NCBI RefSeq assembly: GCF_000953015.1
Contig: NZ_LN794158.1
Coordinates: forward strand, 868,001 to 932,000
Source: Candidatus Methylopumilus turicensis
Lineage (GTDB): Bacteria; Pseudomonadota; Gammaproteobacteria; Burkholderiales; Methylophilaceae
Direction of reading: 5' to 3'
Length of the DNA stretch: 64,000 nt
A model generated the notes under the pieces. The model did not search any database. It had not been told where the DNA came from and saw only the letters and a list, made by a program, of their open reading frames with translations. This document shows, piece by piece, positions 38,305-48,210 of the stretch (position 1 is its first letter; each line of letters starts with the position of its first letter). The translations under genes were made by a program, and so were the position numbers.

Positions 38305-40841
38305 ATGAAACGCATGTTATTTAACGCAACGCAATCTGAAGAATTGCGCGTTGCAATCGTCGACGGTCAAAAGCTCATTGACCTCGATATCGAATCAGCT
38401 GGTAAAGAACAACGTAAGAGCAATATCTACAAAGGCGTAATTACCCGCATCGAGCCATCACTCGAAGCTGCCTTTGTTAACTACGGCACCGATAGACACG
38501 GCTTCTTGCCGTTCAAAGAAGTCGCGCGCAGCTACTTCCTCAACGATGCGGAAGGTGGTCGTGCACGTATTCAAGACGTGCTGAAAGAAGGTCAAGAGCT
38601 GATCGTTCAAGTCGACAAAGACGAACGAGGCAACAAAGGCGCAGCCCTTACAACATTCATCTCTCTTGCTGGACGTTATTTGGTCTTAATGCCAAATAAC
38701 CCACGTGGTGGTGGTGTTTCACGCCGCATCGAAGGCGAAGACCGCAACGAACTCCGTGACATCATGGCGCAATTAGAAGTGCCTAACGGCATGAGCATCA
38801 TTGCACGCACCGCTGGCATTGGCCGCAACTTGGAAGAGTTGCAATGGGATTTAAACTATCTCCTGCAACTTTGGACCGCTGTTGAAAGCGCATCAACCAT
38901 TCAAAACGGCCCTTTCCTGATTTACCAAGAAGGCAGTTTAGTGATTCGCGCCATTCGCGATTACTTCCAACCAGATATCGGTGAAATCCTCATCGACACA
39001 CCTGATATCCATGAACAAGCTATTCAGTTCATGAACCATGTAATGCCTGGTCATGTTGCTCGCGTTAAGTTATACCAAGATGAAACACCTTTATTTTCAC
39101 GCTTCCAAATTGAACACCAAATCGAAACCGCGTTCTCACGTGAAGTACGTTTGCCTTCTGGCGGCGCCATCGTCATTGACCACACGGAAGCTTTAGTTTC
39201 GGTAGACGTTAACTCGGGTCGTTCTACTAAAGGGAGCGACATTGAGCACACTGCATTCAATACGAACTTAGAAGCGGCTGAAGAAGTTGCACGTCAATTA
39301 CTTTACGTGACTTAGGCGGTTTGGTTGTCATCGACTTTATCGACATGGAAAGCCAACGCAACCAACGTGACGTGGAAAACCGCTTACGTGAAGCATTGCA
39401 CTACGATCGTGCGCGTGTTCAAACTGGCAAGATTTCACGATTTGGCCTATTAGAGCTATCACGTCAACGCTTACGTCCAAGCTTGGGTGAAAGCAACCAC
39501 ATTCCTTGCCCACGCTGCCATGGCACTGGTCATATCCGCGGCATCGAATCAACAGCGCTTCATATCTTGCGTATTACCCAAGAAGAAGCCATGAAAGAAA
39601 ACAGCAAAGCGATTCAAGTGCAATTACCTGTTGAAGCAGCAACGTTCTTGCTGAATGAAAAACGTGCTGACATTCACAAAATCGAACAACGTACAGGTGT
39701 TGAAGTGGTGTTGATCCCTAACATTCATCTTGAAACCCCTAACTACACTATCACGCGCATTAAGAGCGATGACAGTGCAGAAGACGGTCCACGCAGTTAC
39801 CAAATGGTCGAAATGCCTACTGAAGAAGAAGTGCATAACCACGCGGCAACCGAAGTAAAAGCTGTTAAACAAGTCGCAGCTGTTCGTGGTATCACGCCAT
39901 CAGCCCCAGCGCCTATTAGTGTTGAAAAGGTTGAGAAAGCCGTTTCGTTATTGACTCGCTTCACCAACTGGTTAGGCTCACTCACCAAATCAGAAGCCCC
40001 AAAACCTGAAACACGTGAGAACAATGGTCGTCGCGATAACAATCGCAACCGTAATCGCAACCGTAATCGCAATGAACGTGGTGACCGTCCAGAGCGTAAC
40101 AATCAAGCCACACAGGCTGAGCGTCCGCAGCAAAACCAAGGTGAACGTCCACAACGTAACCAAGAACCACGTCAACCAAGACCACAACAGCAACCAAGAC
40201 CTCAGCCAGTGGCACAAAATGGCCAAGTCGAAGGTGCACAATCCACACAAGGTGAGCAAAATGTTGAGCAGCGTGAGCCACGCGAAGGCCGCAATCGTCG
40301 AAGCCGCAATGGTCGTCGTGACCGTGGTCCTCGTCAAGAGAGACCAGCTGGCGATCGTCCATTTGTTGAAAATGAACAAATCGTCGATGTGACTAATGCT
40401 GCAGTAGCTCCTGTAACAGAAACGACTCAACCGGCTGAATCAATCAAAGTGGCATCGCCAAACGTTGAAGCGGTCAAGATTGAAAAAGTTGCGACTGAAG
40501 CAATTGAAGTGGTAACAACAAAACCTGTGCAGACTGAAAAACCAGCGAAAGCAGTAAAAGCTTCTAAGGATGAATCAATTGCTGAAGCCAGCGAAGATAA
40601 ATCAGCAAAAGCACCCGCTGAGAAAAAGGCGCGCCCTGCTCGCAAACCTGCTGCAAAAGCCAAACCAGTGGATTTAGCTGCAAGTGGCTTGCAATTAGTT
40701 GAAACAAAAGCTGAAACGAAAGCGGCAGTTGTTGTGGAAGCCGAAGCCCCAAAAAAACCACGTAAAACTGCTGCATGGCAAAAGAAAGCTGACGAAGCTG
40801 CGAAAGATGAGCCTTTAGTCATCGTGCAAACGCAGAAATAA
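38305..40841 (+). CDS. rne: Ribonuclease E, reading frame broken by a one-base deletion at 39301/39302
   Basis: Essential endoribonuclease and degradosome scaffold. ATG 38305 ([10 protein letters not shown]) opens the S1/RNase H-like half through [33 protein letters not shown]; the frame then stops at TAG 39313. The next frame carries [14 protein letters not shown], the zinc-link CPRCHGTGH, then a disordered R/N/Q- and P/A/K-rich tail. Inserting G after C39301 restores CGT-TTA-CGT-GAC and an 845-residue protein. The first metal aspartate is in SVDVNSG, the second in VVIDFID, on opposite sides of the break. As rne is essential, an assembly error is likely. Confidence 0.9.
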
Positions 40842-40864
40842 GTTAGTTTTATAGCACTGCAATC

Positions 40865-40891
40865 AAAAGCCCCAGTTTATCGGGGCTTTTT
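40865..40891 (+). terminator. Rho-independent terminator of rne
   Basis: AAAAGCCCC (40865-40873), loop AGTTTATC, GGGGCTTTT (40882-40890) and further T. It lies 24 bases after the rne stop and just before recQ. Confidence 0.88.
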
Positions 40892-40919
40892 CATTTTTCT
40901 AGGCCAACAAAAAGTATCT

Positions 40920-42740
40920 ATGTCGACACGCGCTTTAGAAATTCTACAAAATACCTTTGGTTATCAAGCATTTCGTGACCAACAAGCCACGATTGTGAAT
41001 CATGTTTCGACAGGTGGAGACGCCCTCGTTCTCATGCCAACAGGCGGTGGGAAGTCCCTTTGTTACCAAATTCCAAGTATTTTAAGGGATGGCCTAGCAA
41101 TTATCGTTTCACCGCTGATTGCGTTGATGCAAAACCAAGTAGAGGCGCTGCAGCAGCTTGGCATTAACGCAGCTTATTTAAATTCTAGTTTGAGCATTGA
41201 AGATACCCAAACCATCACCAGACAAGCGCTCCGAGGAGAGCTGAAAATTCTTTATGTTGCACCCGAAAGATTGATGGCAAGTAGCTTTCTACAGCTACTC
41301 GATCAAGTAAATAACAATGTAGGACTGGCCTTATTTGCCATTGACGAGGCGCATTGTGTGTCTCAATGGGGTCATGACTTTCGACCAGAATATCGCCAAC
41401 TCACCATTTTGCATGAACGCTTTCCTGATATACCGAGAATCGCTCTGACCGCTACAGCAGATGCCGCAACAAGGGCTGAAATTATTCATCAGCTTAAGCT
41501 AGAGAATGCCGCACAATTCGTCTCAAGCTTTGATCGCCCTAACATTCGCTACCACGTCACTCAAAAAAATAACGCTCGCCAACAATTGCTCCATTTTATT
41601 GAAACGCAGCATCCAAACGATGCTGGGATCATTTATTGCCTATCCCGTAAAAAGGTGGAAGAAACGGCGGAGTGGTTAGCTTCTAAAGGCTGGCCTGCGC
41701 TTCCTTACCATGCAGGCTTAGACGCTAAAATACGCGAGAAAAACCAACGTCAATTCTTACGTGAAGAGGCTGTGATTATGGTTGCCACCATTGCCTTTGG
41801 CATGGGTATCGACAAACCCAATGTGCGCTTTGTCGCCCATTTAGATTTACCCAAAAGCATGGAAAGTTATTATCAAGAAACCGGTCGCGCTGGTCGTGAT
41901 GGCTTCGCCGCGAACGCTTGGATGACCTACGGCCTGGGCGATGTTGTTTCTATGCGTCAAATGCTTGATAGTGGAGACGCTTCTGATGAACGCAAACGTT
42001 TAGAAAAACATAAGCTGGACGCCCTCCTCGGCTTTTGTGAATCAACCAGTTGCCGACATCAAGCCATTCTTCATTACTTTGGCGAAGAGCATCCAGGAGA
42101 TTGTGAACAATGCGATAACTGCCTCACGCCTGCCGACACATGGGATGCAACGCAAGCAGCAAGAATGGCGCTTTCATGTGTGTACCGAACGGGGCAACGC
42201 TTTGGTGCAGGCCATTTAATTGATGTATTGCTGGGTAAAAGAACCGCTCAAATTGAGCGATTTCAACACGAACAACTGAGCACCTATGGTATCGGTAAAA
42301 ATCTTAACCAATCACAATGGAGTAGCGTTTATAGACAATTAGCAGCAAGTGGCTACTTGGATGTTGATTTCCAAGCCTACGGCGGTTTAAAACTCACTGA
42401 AATGGCTAAACCTGTATTAAAAGGCGAATTAGAAGTATGGCAACGCCGAGATGCGGAGCCAGAGAAGCGCTCAAGCACTGCCGAACGTGCCTCACGTGCT
42501 CGAGAAGCCTACCCAGGTGCAAATGACGACCCGCTGTGGTTAGCACTAAAGGCTAAACGAATGGAGTTGGCAAAATCTCAAGGCGTGCCGCCTTATTTGA
42601 TTTTCCACGACAGCACCTTGCTGGAGATTATGAACCAACGACCTAGCAGTTTGACCGAACTTGGACGCATCAGTGGTGTTGGGCAAGCAAAGTTAGCGCG
42701 TTATGGCGATGACTTCTTGGAAGTGCTAGAACAAAACTAA
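40920..42740 (+). CDS. recQ: ATP-dependent DNA helicase RecQ
   Basis: 606 residues. Walker A MPTGGGKS with K45, DEAH at 142-145, [11 protein letters not shown] motif III, and ETGRAGRDG motif VI. A zinc-binding segment holds clustered cysteines ([10 protein letters not shown]...CEQCDNC), then the winged helix (RQC) and a C-terminal HRDC domain. Unwinds DNA 3'-5' in recombination repair. It starts 29 bases past the rne terminator and is convergent with uvrB. Confidence 0.95.
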   Translation: MSTRALEILQNTFGYQAFRDQQATIVNHVSTGGDALVLMPTGGGKSLCYQIPSILRDGLAIIVSPLIALMQNQVEALQQLGINAAYLNSSLSIEDTQTITRQALRGELKILYVAPERLMASSFLQLLDQVNNNVGLALFAIDEAHCVSQWGHDFRPEYRQLTILHERFPDIPRIALTATADAATRAEIIHQLKLENAAQFVSSFDRPNIRYHVTQKNNARQQLLHFIETQHPNDAGIIYCLSRKKVEETAEWLASKGWPALPYHAGLDAKIREKNQRQFLREEAVIMVATIAFGMGIDKPNVRFVAHLDLPKSMESYYQETGRAGRDGFAANAWMTYGLGDVVSMRQMLDSGDASDERKRLEKHKLDALLGFCESTSCRHQAILHYFGEEHPGDCEQCDNCLTPADTWDATQAARMALSCVYRTGQRFGAGHLIDVLLGKRTAQIERFQHEQLSTYGIGKNLNQSQWSSVYRQLAASGYLDVDFQAYGGLKLTEMAKPVLKGELEVWQRRDAEPEKRSSTAERASRAREAYPGANDDPLWLALKAKRMELAKSQGVPPYLIFHDSTLLEIMNQRPSSLTELGRISGVGQAKLARYGDDFLEVLEQN

Positions 42741-42770
42741 TATCACTCAGCCAAGTAATGAGTGCCGACA

Positions 42771-42935
42771 CCATACCAATGCTTGGCATATCTGTCGACG
42801 TTCGGAAAATAATTAGCTTATCGCGTGGGGCCGCAAGGGCCCTGTCCGTGGAACATATCGGCTAAAGCCGATTGTTCACACGCCAAAATCATCCACATTG
42901 GCGCCATACCAGTGCTTGGCATGTCCGCCAATGTA
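42771..42935. repeat. Two imperfect 32-bp direct repeats in the recQ-uvrB gap, one part of a long hairpin related to the uvrB 3' end
   Basis: Copy 1 (42771-42802) and copy 2 (42904-42935) match at 25 of 32 positions; both contain TGCTTGGCAT and begin CCATACCA. Copy 2 sits in a large inverted repeat, ACATTGGCG (42895-42903) with CGCCAATGT (42926-42934), plus inner pairing. Bases 42889-42908 match 42993-43012, inside the uvrB coding end, at 19 of 20 positions. Confidence 0.7.
42823..42883. repeat. Branched inverted-repeat structure in the recQ-uvrB gap
   Basis: Outer arms GCGTG (42823-42827) and CACGC (42879-42883) enclose a small GGGCC/GGCCC hairpin and a strong hairpin with ATCGGCT (42857-42863), loop AA and AGCCGAT (42866-42872), extended by GTG-AACA/TGTTCAC with two bulges. 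There is no T-run, so it is not a standard terminator. Confidence 0.55.
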
Positions 42936-42979
42936 AGAAGAAAATCAGGATTAACAGACGGTAACGAAACTTAAAGTGA

Positions 42980-45016
42980 TTATGGACTTAAGTCATCTAC
43001 ATTGGCGCCATAAAACTTCTCTTTGAGTTTTTTAAGCTGATCTCTAAAATCAGCCGCTTTCTCAAACTCTAGATTCTTAGCGCTATCGTGCATCGCTTTT
43101 TCTAGACGCTTCATTTCTTTGAGCAGTTGCTTCTCGCTCAGCACGTCGTAATTGGCCTGATCTTGCGCCGCTTTACGTTCGCGCTCAGCATCATCTTTGT
43201 CATACACACCATCGATAATGTCTTTAATGCGCTTCACCACGCCTTTGGGGGTAATGCCATGCTCAAGGTTGAAAGCAATCTGCTTGGTGCGGCGACGCTC
43301 GGTTTCATCCATCGCTAACTTCATGGAACGGGTAATACGATTAGCGTAAAAAATGACCTTGCCATTTAGGTTACGTGCAGCACGGCCTGCCGTTTGAATC
43401 AATGAACGCTCTGAGCGCAAAAAGCCTTCTTTGTCTGCGTCTAACACCGCGACCAAGGATACTTCAGGAATGTCCAAGCCTTCACGTAACAAGTTAATGC
43501 CCACAAGCACATCAAACTCACCTAAGCGTAAATCGCGAATGATCTCGACACGTTCAACCGTATCAATATCCGAATGCAAATAACGCACTTTGACGCCATG
43601 CTCGCTTAGATAGTCGGTTAAATCTTCAGACATGCGCTTGGTTAAAGTTGTCGCCAAAACACGCTCACCCACCGCTACGCGTAGTTTAATCTCAGAGAGC
43701 AAGTCGTCTACTTGTGTATCTGCTGGTTTCACAATGATTTCAGGGTCAACCAAGCCCGTTGGCCTTGCCACCTGCTCCACCACTTGTTGCTGATGGTTGG
43801 CTTCATACTCCGCAGGTGTCGCAGACACAAAAACAGTTTGGCGCATGATTTTCTCAAACTCTTCAAACTTGAGTGGACGATTATCCAAAGCCGAAGGCAA
43901 GCGAAAGCCATAATCCACCAGATTTTCTTTACGTGACCGATCACCCTTATACATCGCACCAATTTGGGGAACAGTGACATGGCTTTCGTCCATCACCATG
44001 ATGGCGTTTTTGGGAAGATAATCAATCAGCGTTGGCGGTGGATCGCCAGGGCCACGCCCTGATAGATGGCGTGAGTAGTTCTCAATACCTTTACAAAATC
44101 CAATCTCGTTGAGCATTTCCAAATCAAAGCGGGTACGCTGCTCAATACGCTGTGCCTCAACGAGTTTTCCCTCTTTGATGTAAAAATCTACACGGCTTTT
44201 AAGTTCGTGCTTAATCTTTTCCATGGCGCGAACAGTGGTTTCACGCGGCGTGACATAATGACTTGAAGGGTAAATGGTATAGCGGGCAATCTTGTTAAAC
44301 ATCTGCCCTGTGAGCGGATCAAACAAGGTAATGGTTTCAACTTCATCATCAAACAAGGAAATACGCACGGCCGTTTCACTGTTTTCGGCGGGGAATACAT
44401 CAATCACATCACCACGCACTCGGAAACAGCCACGAGAAAAATCGAAGTCATTACGGTCATATTGCATGCCTACCAAGCGCAAAATTGCATCACGCTGGCT
44501 CAACTTTTCTCCTTGTTGAAGATGGAGGACCATCCCATGGTAATCCACTGGATCGCCAATCCCGTAAATGGCTGACACCGATGCCACAATAATCGCATCA
44601 TCTCGCTCTAGCAGAGCTTTAGTCGCGGAGAGGCGCATCTGTTCAATGTGCTCATTAATGCTGGAGTCTTTTTCAATGAACAAATCACGCGACGGCACAT
44701 AAGCTTCTGGCTGATAGTAATCGTAGTAAGAAACAAAGTACTCCACCGCATTATTCGGGAAAAACTCACGAAACTCAGAATAAAGCTGAGCAGCCAAAGT
44801 CTTATTCGGCGCCATAACAATCGCTGGGCGACCTGTACGCGCAATCACATTAGCCATGGTGTAGGTTTTGCCAGAGCCCGTCACACCAAGCAGCGTTTGG
44901 TATTTCATGCCGGACTCAATACCTGCCGTCAGCTTTTCAATTGCCTGAGGCTGATCCCCTGCTGGGGGAAATGGTTGGTGGAGCTGATACTTGCTATTGG
45001 GAAACGTAACGATCAA
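42980..45016 (-). CDS. uvrB: Excinuclease ABC subunit B (UvrB)
   Basis: 678 residues, normal length. Walker A GVTGSGKT with K50, the damage-wedging beta-hairpin [34 protein letters not shown], late QTAGRAARN, and a C-terminal UVR domain ([27 protein letters not shown]) that binds UvrC. Verifies DNA damage in nucleotide excision repair. The final residues [11 protein letters not shown] are echoed in two degraded copies past the stop. No SOS box was recognised upstream. Confidence 0.96.
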   Translation of the reverse strand: MIVTFPNSKYQLHQPFPPAGDQPQAIEKLTAGIESGMKYQTLLGVTGSGKTYTMANVIARTGRPAIVMAPNKTLAAQLYSEFREFFPNNAVEYFVSYYDYYQPEAYVPSRDLFIEKDSSINEHIEQMRLSATKALLERDDAIIVASVSAIYGIGDPVDYHGMVLHLQQGEKLSQRDAILRLVGMQYDRNDFDFSRGCFRVRGDVIDVFPAENSETAVRISLFDDEVETITLFDPLTGQMFNKIARYTIYPSSHYVTPRETTVRAMEKIKHELKSRVDFYIKEGKLVEAQRIEQRTRFDLEMLNEIGFCKGIENYSRHLSGRGPGDPPPTLIDYLPKNAIMVMDESHVTVPQIGAMYKGDRSRKENLVDYGFRLPSALDNRPLKFEEFEKIMRQTVFVSATPAEYEANHQQQVVEQVARPTGLVDPEIIVKPADTQVDDLLSEIKLRVAVGERVLATTLTKRMSEDLTDYLSEHGVKVRYLHSDIDTVERVEIIRDLRLGEFDVLVGINLLREGLDIPEVSLVAVLDADKEGFLRSERSLIQTAGRAARNLNGKVIFYANRITRSMKLAMDETERRRTKQIAFNLEHGITPKGVVKRIKDIIDGVYDKDDAERERKAAQDQANYDVLSEKQLLKEMKRLEKAMHDSAKNLEFEKAADFRDQLKKLKEKFYGANVDDLSP

Positions 45017-45199
45017 TTGCGTGAGCCTTAAAAAATACGATCTATGAAAATGCTCGAAAACCGTGTTATTTTAACAGGGTGTGTCAATTTACTGACTAAA
45101 GATTGCCAAGTGAGGCATTCATGAAAACCACGAACTTTCCTTAGTGCATTATGTCTTTAAAGAGTTGCATTTAAAAACCATCCATTTGGAGCCCTGCTG

Positions 45200-46249
45200 A
45201 TGAACTTCGTCAAAAATACAAAAACAAAAATCGTCATTGCGCTTTCATGTGCTTTCATCATGAGTGCTTCCAGCGCGCAAGCTTATGACAGAGTTAAGTT
45301 GTTGCAGTCTTTTTTCTCAATCGTGATGATCAAGGGATACACCACTGACGGTAGCATGGCTTATGGATCAGGCGTTGTGGTTGGTCCAAACAAAGTAGTG
45401 ACCAACTGTCACATCTTCAGAAAAACGCCTGAACCCTTTATTTCAAGAGGCGAAGACACTTACCGCATTACACAAATTCAAGCCGATCGTTATCATGACA
45501 TGTGCCTCATCGCTACGGACGTCACTCCTTTCGCCCCAAGTGAAATCGGTTCAGCAACTACCATGAAAAAGGGTGAAGAGATTATTGGGATGGGTCACTC
45601 GAGCGGCAATCCAAGCCCGGTCAACGCAAACGGCGTGCTAAAGTCGATTTACCCTTTCAATAATGGTTACATTATTCGCAGCACTGCCAGATTTTCAATG
45701 GGCGCAAGTGGTAGCGGTTTATTTGATGGTCATGGCCGTCTGATTGGCATCAACACCTTCAAATCGCCTGGAAGAAATGCTTACTTCTACGCCCTTCCGA
45801 TTGAATGGATGGCATCAGTTGAGAAACAGCCCATCGAGACCAAATTCCCAATTGATGGAAAAACTTTTTGGGAAGAAGATGACGCAAACAAACCATTTTT
45901 CATGCAAATTGCAGAACCTGAAATTCAAGGTGACTGGTCTAAGCTTCTGGTCGTTTCCCAAAACTGGGTAAAAAATGAACCTAATAATACCGAAGCTTGG
46001 TATGAACTTGGCGTCGCCCAAGAAAATACTAAACAGAAGCCGGATGCTGAAAAGTCCTATCGCAAAGCGCTTGAACTCAGCAAAGATAATGTCGATGCAA
46101 TGTTCAGGTTAGGACTTCTCGCTGCTGAACAAGGCAACATTAAAGAAGTGCAAGCCATGAAGTTAGCCATTAGTTCGATCGACACAGACACCGCAGAAGA
46201 GTTTAACCAAGCGATCACTTGTGGTGACAAATGCGAAAAACGTCGTTAA
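45200..46249 (+). CDS. Secreted trypsin-like serine protease with C-terminal TPR repeats
   Basis: 349 residues. A signal peptide (about 1-28, ending SSAQA) leads into a chymotrypsin-fold domain with a plausible triad: H71 in VTNCHIF, D100 in RYHDMCL, S170 in GASGSGLFD. There is no PDZ domain, so it is not a DegP homologue. Residues about 235-340 hold two TPR units (AWYELGVAQENTKQKPDAEKSYRKALEL). Two late cysteines (TCGDKCEKRR) may form a disulfide. Substrate unknown. GGAG at 45188-45191 is the likely ribosome site. Confidence 0.8.
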   Translation: MNFVKNTKTKIVIALSCAFIMSASSAQAYDRVKLLQSFFSIVMIKGYTTDGSMAYGSGVVVGPNKVVTNCHIFRKTPEPFISRGEDTYRITQIQADRYHDMCLIATDVTPFAPSEIGSATTMKKGEEIIGMGHSSGNPSPVNANGVLKSIYPFNNGYIIRSTARFSMGASGSGLFDGHGRLIGINTFKSPGRNAYFYALPIEWMASVEKQPIETKFPIDGKTFWEEDDANKPFFMQIAEPEIQGDWSKLLVVSQNWVKNEPNNTEAWYELGVAQENTKQKPDAEKSYRKALELSKDNVDAMFRLGLLAAEQGNIKEVQAMKLAISSIDTDTAEEFNQAITCGDKCEKRR

Positions 46250-46371
46250 TCGCTCCAATTAACGTTTAAACGTGTAATAAGGATGCAATATTAGGGTGCT
46301 GCAGGTTTCAAGCGGGCGGTTTTTTGAGTAAAATCTCGTTTTAGCTCATTTTTAAGCTCAAGGACGTCATT

Positions 46372-47583
46372 TTGGAACAAGCAGCGCACTCTATCCTTTC
46401 TCAACGTGTTCAAGCCATCAAAGAATCCCCCACCCTTGCAGTCACTGCTCGTGCCGCGAAATTAAAATCTGAAGGTAAAGACATCATCGGGCTCGGTGCT
46501 GGTGAACCAGACTTTGATACCCCTCAACACATTAAGGATGCTGCTAAACAAGCAATTGATAGTGGCTTTACCAAATACACGCCTGTTGCGGGCATTCCTG
46601 GCTTAAAGAAAGCCATCGTTGCAAAATTCAAAAATCAAAACGGTTTTGATTACACAGACAAAGAAGTCATTGTTGGCGTAGGTGGCAAACAATGTATTTT
46701 TAACCTGGCTTTAGCCGTTTTAAATCATGGTGACGAAGTCATCGTGCCTGCGCCTTACTGGGTTTCATATGCGGATATCGCACTTGTTGCAGGTGCCAAG
46801 CCAGTCATCATTGAATGTGGCATTGAGCAAGGCTTCAAACTATTGCCTGCACAATTAGAGGCGGCGATTACGCCAAAAACCAAGTTATTCATGATTAATT
46901 CACCTTCCAACCCAACTGGTGCGGTTTATAGCTTTGAAGAATTAAAAGCCTTGGGTGAAGTCTTGAAGCGTCATCCCCATGTATTAGTTGCCACTGACGA
47001 CATGTACGAGCACGTGAACCTCACTGGTGAAAAGTTCTATAACATTCTCAATGCCGCCCCAGAATTAAAACCACGCTGCATCGTGCTCAACGGAGTTTCA
47101 AAAGCTTACTCAATGACGGGCTGGCGTATCGGTTATGCGGCAGGCCCTGCTTATATTATTAAAGCAATGGAAATTTTACAGTCGCAATCGACTTCTAACC
47201 CAACCTCGATCTCACAAGTGGCCGCACAAGCGGCTTTAGATGGTCCTCAAGAATGCATTACGCCAATGGTAGAAGCATTTATTAAACGTCATGATTATGT
47301 GGTCGATCGTTTTAACAAAATGCGTGGACTTAAGTGTATTAAAGCGGGCGGCGCTTTTTATGCTTTTCCAGATGCAAGAGAGGCCATTATCAACTTGCAA
47401 AAAGAAGGCAAAATTAAAGAAGCAACCGACATGGCGCTTTCAGAATATCTACTAGAACAAGTCGGCGTGGCGGTTGTGCCAGGTTCAGCATTTGGCGCTG
47501 AAGGTTACTTCAGAATTTCCTTCGCAACGTCGATGGACAATCTTAAAAATGCGCTAGATCGCATTGAAAAAGCGTTGTCCTAA
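46372..47583 (+). CDS. aspC: Aspartate aminotransferase (class I PLP enzyme)
   Basis: 403 residues. SQRVQAIKESPTLAVTARAAKL, GAGEPDFDTP, the SPSNPTGAV loop, the PLP lysine in NGVSKAYSMTGWRIGYAAGP, and RISFATSMDNL near the end mark a class Ib aspartate transaminase. It makes aspartate from oxaloacetate and glutamate. The start is a TTG at 46372, supported by AAGGACG at 46360-46366; there is no in-frame ATG before the conserved region. Prephenate transamination is also possible in this family. Confidence 0.88.
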   Translation: MEQAAHSILSQRVQAIKESPTLAVTARAAKLKSEGKDIIGLGAGEPDFDTPQHIKDAAKQAIDSGFTKYTPVAGIPGLKKAIVAKFKNQNGFDYTDKEVIVGVGGKQCIFNLALAVLNHGDEVIVPAPYWVSYADIALVAGAKPVIIECGIEQGFKLLPAQLEAAITPKTKLFMINSPSNPTGAVYSFEELKALGEVLKRHPHVLVATDDMYEHVNLTGEKFYNILNAAPELKPRCIVLNGVSKAYSMTGWRIGYAAGPAYIIKAMEILQSQSTSNPTSISQVAAQAALDGPQECITPMVEAFIKRHDYVVDRFNKMRGLKCIKAGGAFYAFPDAREAIINLQKEGKIKEATDMALSEYLLEQVGVAVVPGSAFGAEGYFRISFATSMDNLKNALDRIEKALS

Positions 47584-47674
47584 GCCAAAAAACCAGTGCA
47601 TCAAAAACGGAACAAAATGGCATAAGCTGCAGTCAATTCACTGATTAACCAATATACCGATCAGGAAAATTCAA

Positions 47675-48118
47675 ATGCTCACTTGGGAAAGTATTCAAAA
47701 ACTCGTTAGCCAGGGCAACCTAGGTCCTGATACGCGCTTAGTTAAAACGAGCGAAGAGTGGAAAAGCTTATTGTCCGATGAAGTGTATGACGTCACACGC
47801 AATGCTGGCACTGAACGGCCGTTTAGCTCGCCCATGTGCACCCATTTCGAAGCAGGTATTTATGCATGCGCCTGCTGTGACACTTTACTATTTGATTCAA
47901 CCGAAAAGTTTGACTCTGGCACTGGCTGGCCATCTTTCACCCAACCGCTCAAAGAAAATGCGATTGCTTATCACACAGATGATAGCCTGCTTAGAAGCCG
48001 CGTAGAAATCACCTGCAATACCTGCGATGCGCATTTAGGCCATGTATTTCCTGATGGTCCTGCACCAAGCAAGCTAAGATATTGTGTGAACGCTTTATCG
48101 CTACAACGTAAAAGTTAA
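47675..48118 (+). CDS. msrB: Peptide-methionine (R)-S-oxide reductase MsrB
   Basis: 147 residues. Repairs methionine-R-sulfoxide in proteins. Two zinc CxxC motifs are seen (C65-C68 and C114-C117), GTGWPSFTQP, HLGHVFPDGP, and catalytic C137 in RYCVNA. AGGAA lies about 9 bases before the ATG. It lacks a signal peptide, so it acts in the cytoplasm. It is a separate unit, ended by a strong terminator. Confidence 0.95.
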   Translation: MLTWESIQKLVSQGNLGPDTRLVKTSEEWKSLLSDEVYDVTRNAGTERPFSSPMCTHFEAGIYACACCDTLLFDSTEKFDSGTGWPSFTQPLKENAIAYHTDDSLLRSRVEITCNTCDAHLGHVFPDGPAPSKLRYCVNALSLQRKS

Positions 48119-48140
48119 GTTTAAACTTACCTTCCCCTAA

Positions 48141-48171
48141 AAATAAAGCGCCTTAAAGGCGCTTTATTTTT
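48141..48171. terminator. Rho-independent terminator between msrB and ovoA
   Basis: AAATAAAGCGCC (48141-48152) and GGCGCTTTATTT (48158-48169) around a TTAAA loop with a following T-run. The A-run on the other side allows use by the convergent ovoA transcript. Confidence 0.87.
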
Positions 48172-48210
48172 GTTGATGTAGCAAAAATAGACACTTCTCT
48201 TTTTAGCTCA

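Noticed and set aside
39982-40430. Long antisense frames opposite the rne C-terminal part
   Set aside because: They mirror the low-complexity R/N/Q-rich tail of RNase E and have strongly biased composition; shadows of a real gene.
42823-42883. Branched hairpin in the recQ-uvrB gap as a tRNA-like or terminator element
   Set aside because: Lacks tRNA consensus loops and an anticodon arm, and has no T-run; kept only as a repeat structure.
42771-42935. Two direct repeats as a CRISPR array
   Set aside because: Only two imperfect copies, a 101-base spacing, and no cas genes.
45121-45144. Seven-codon frame (MKTTNFP) between uvrB and the protease gene
   Set aside because: Could be a leader peptide, but without a hairpin pair, a good ribosome site or codon bias there is no support.
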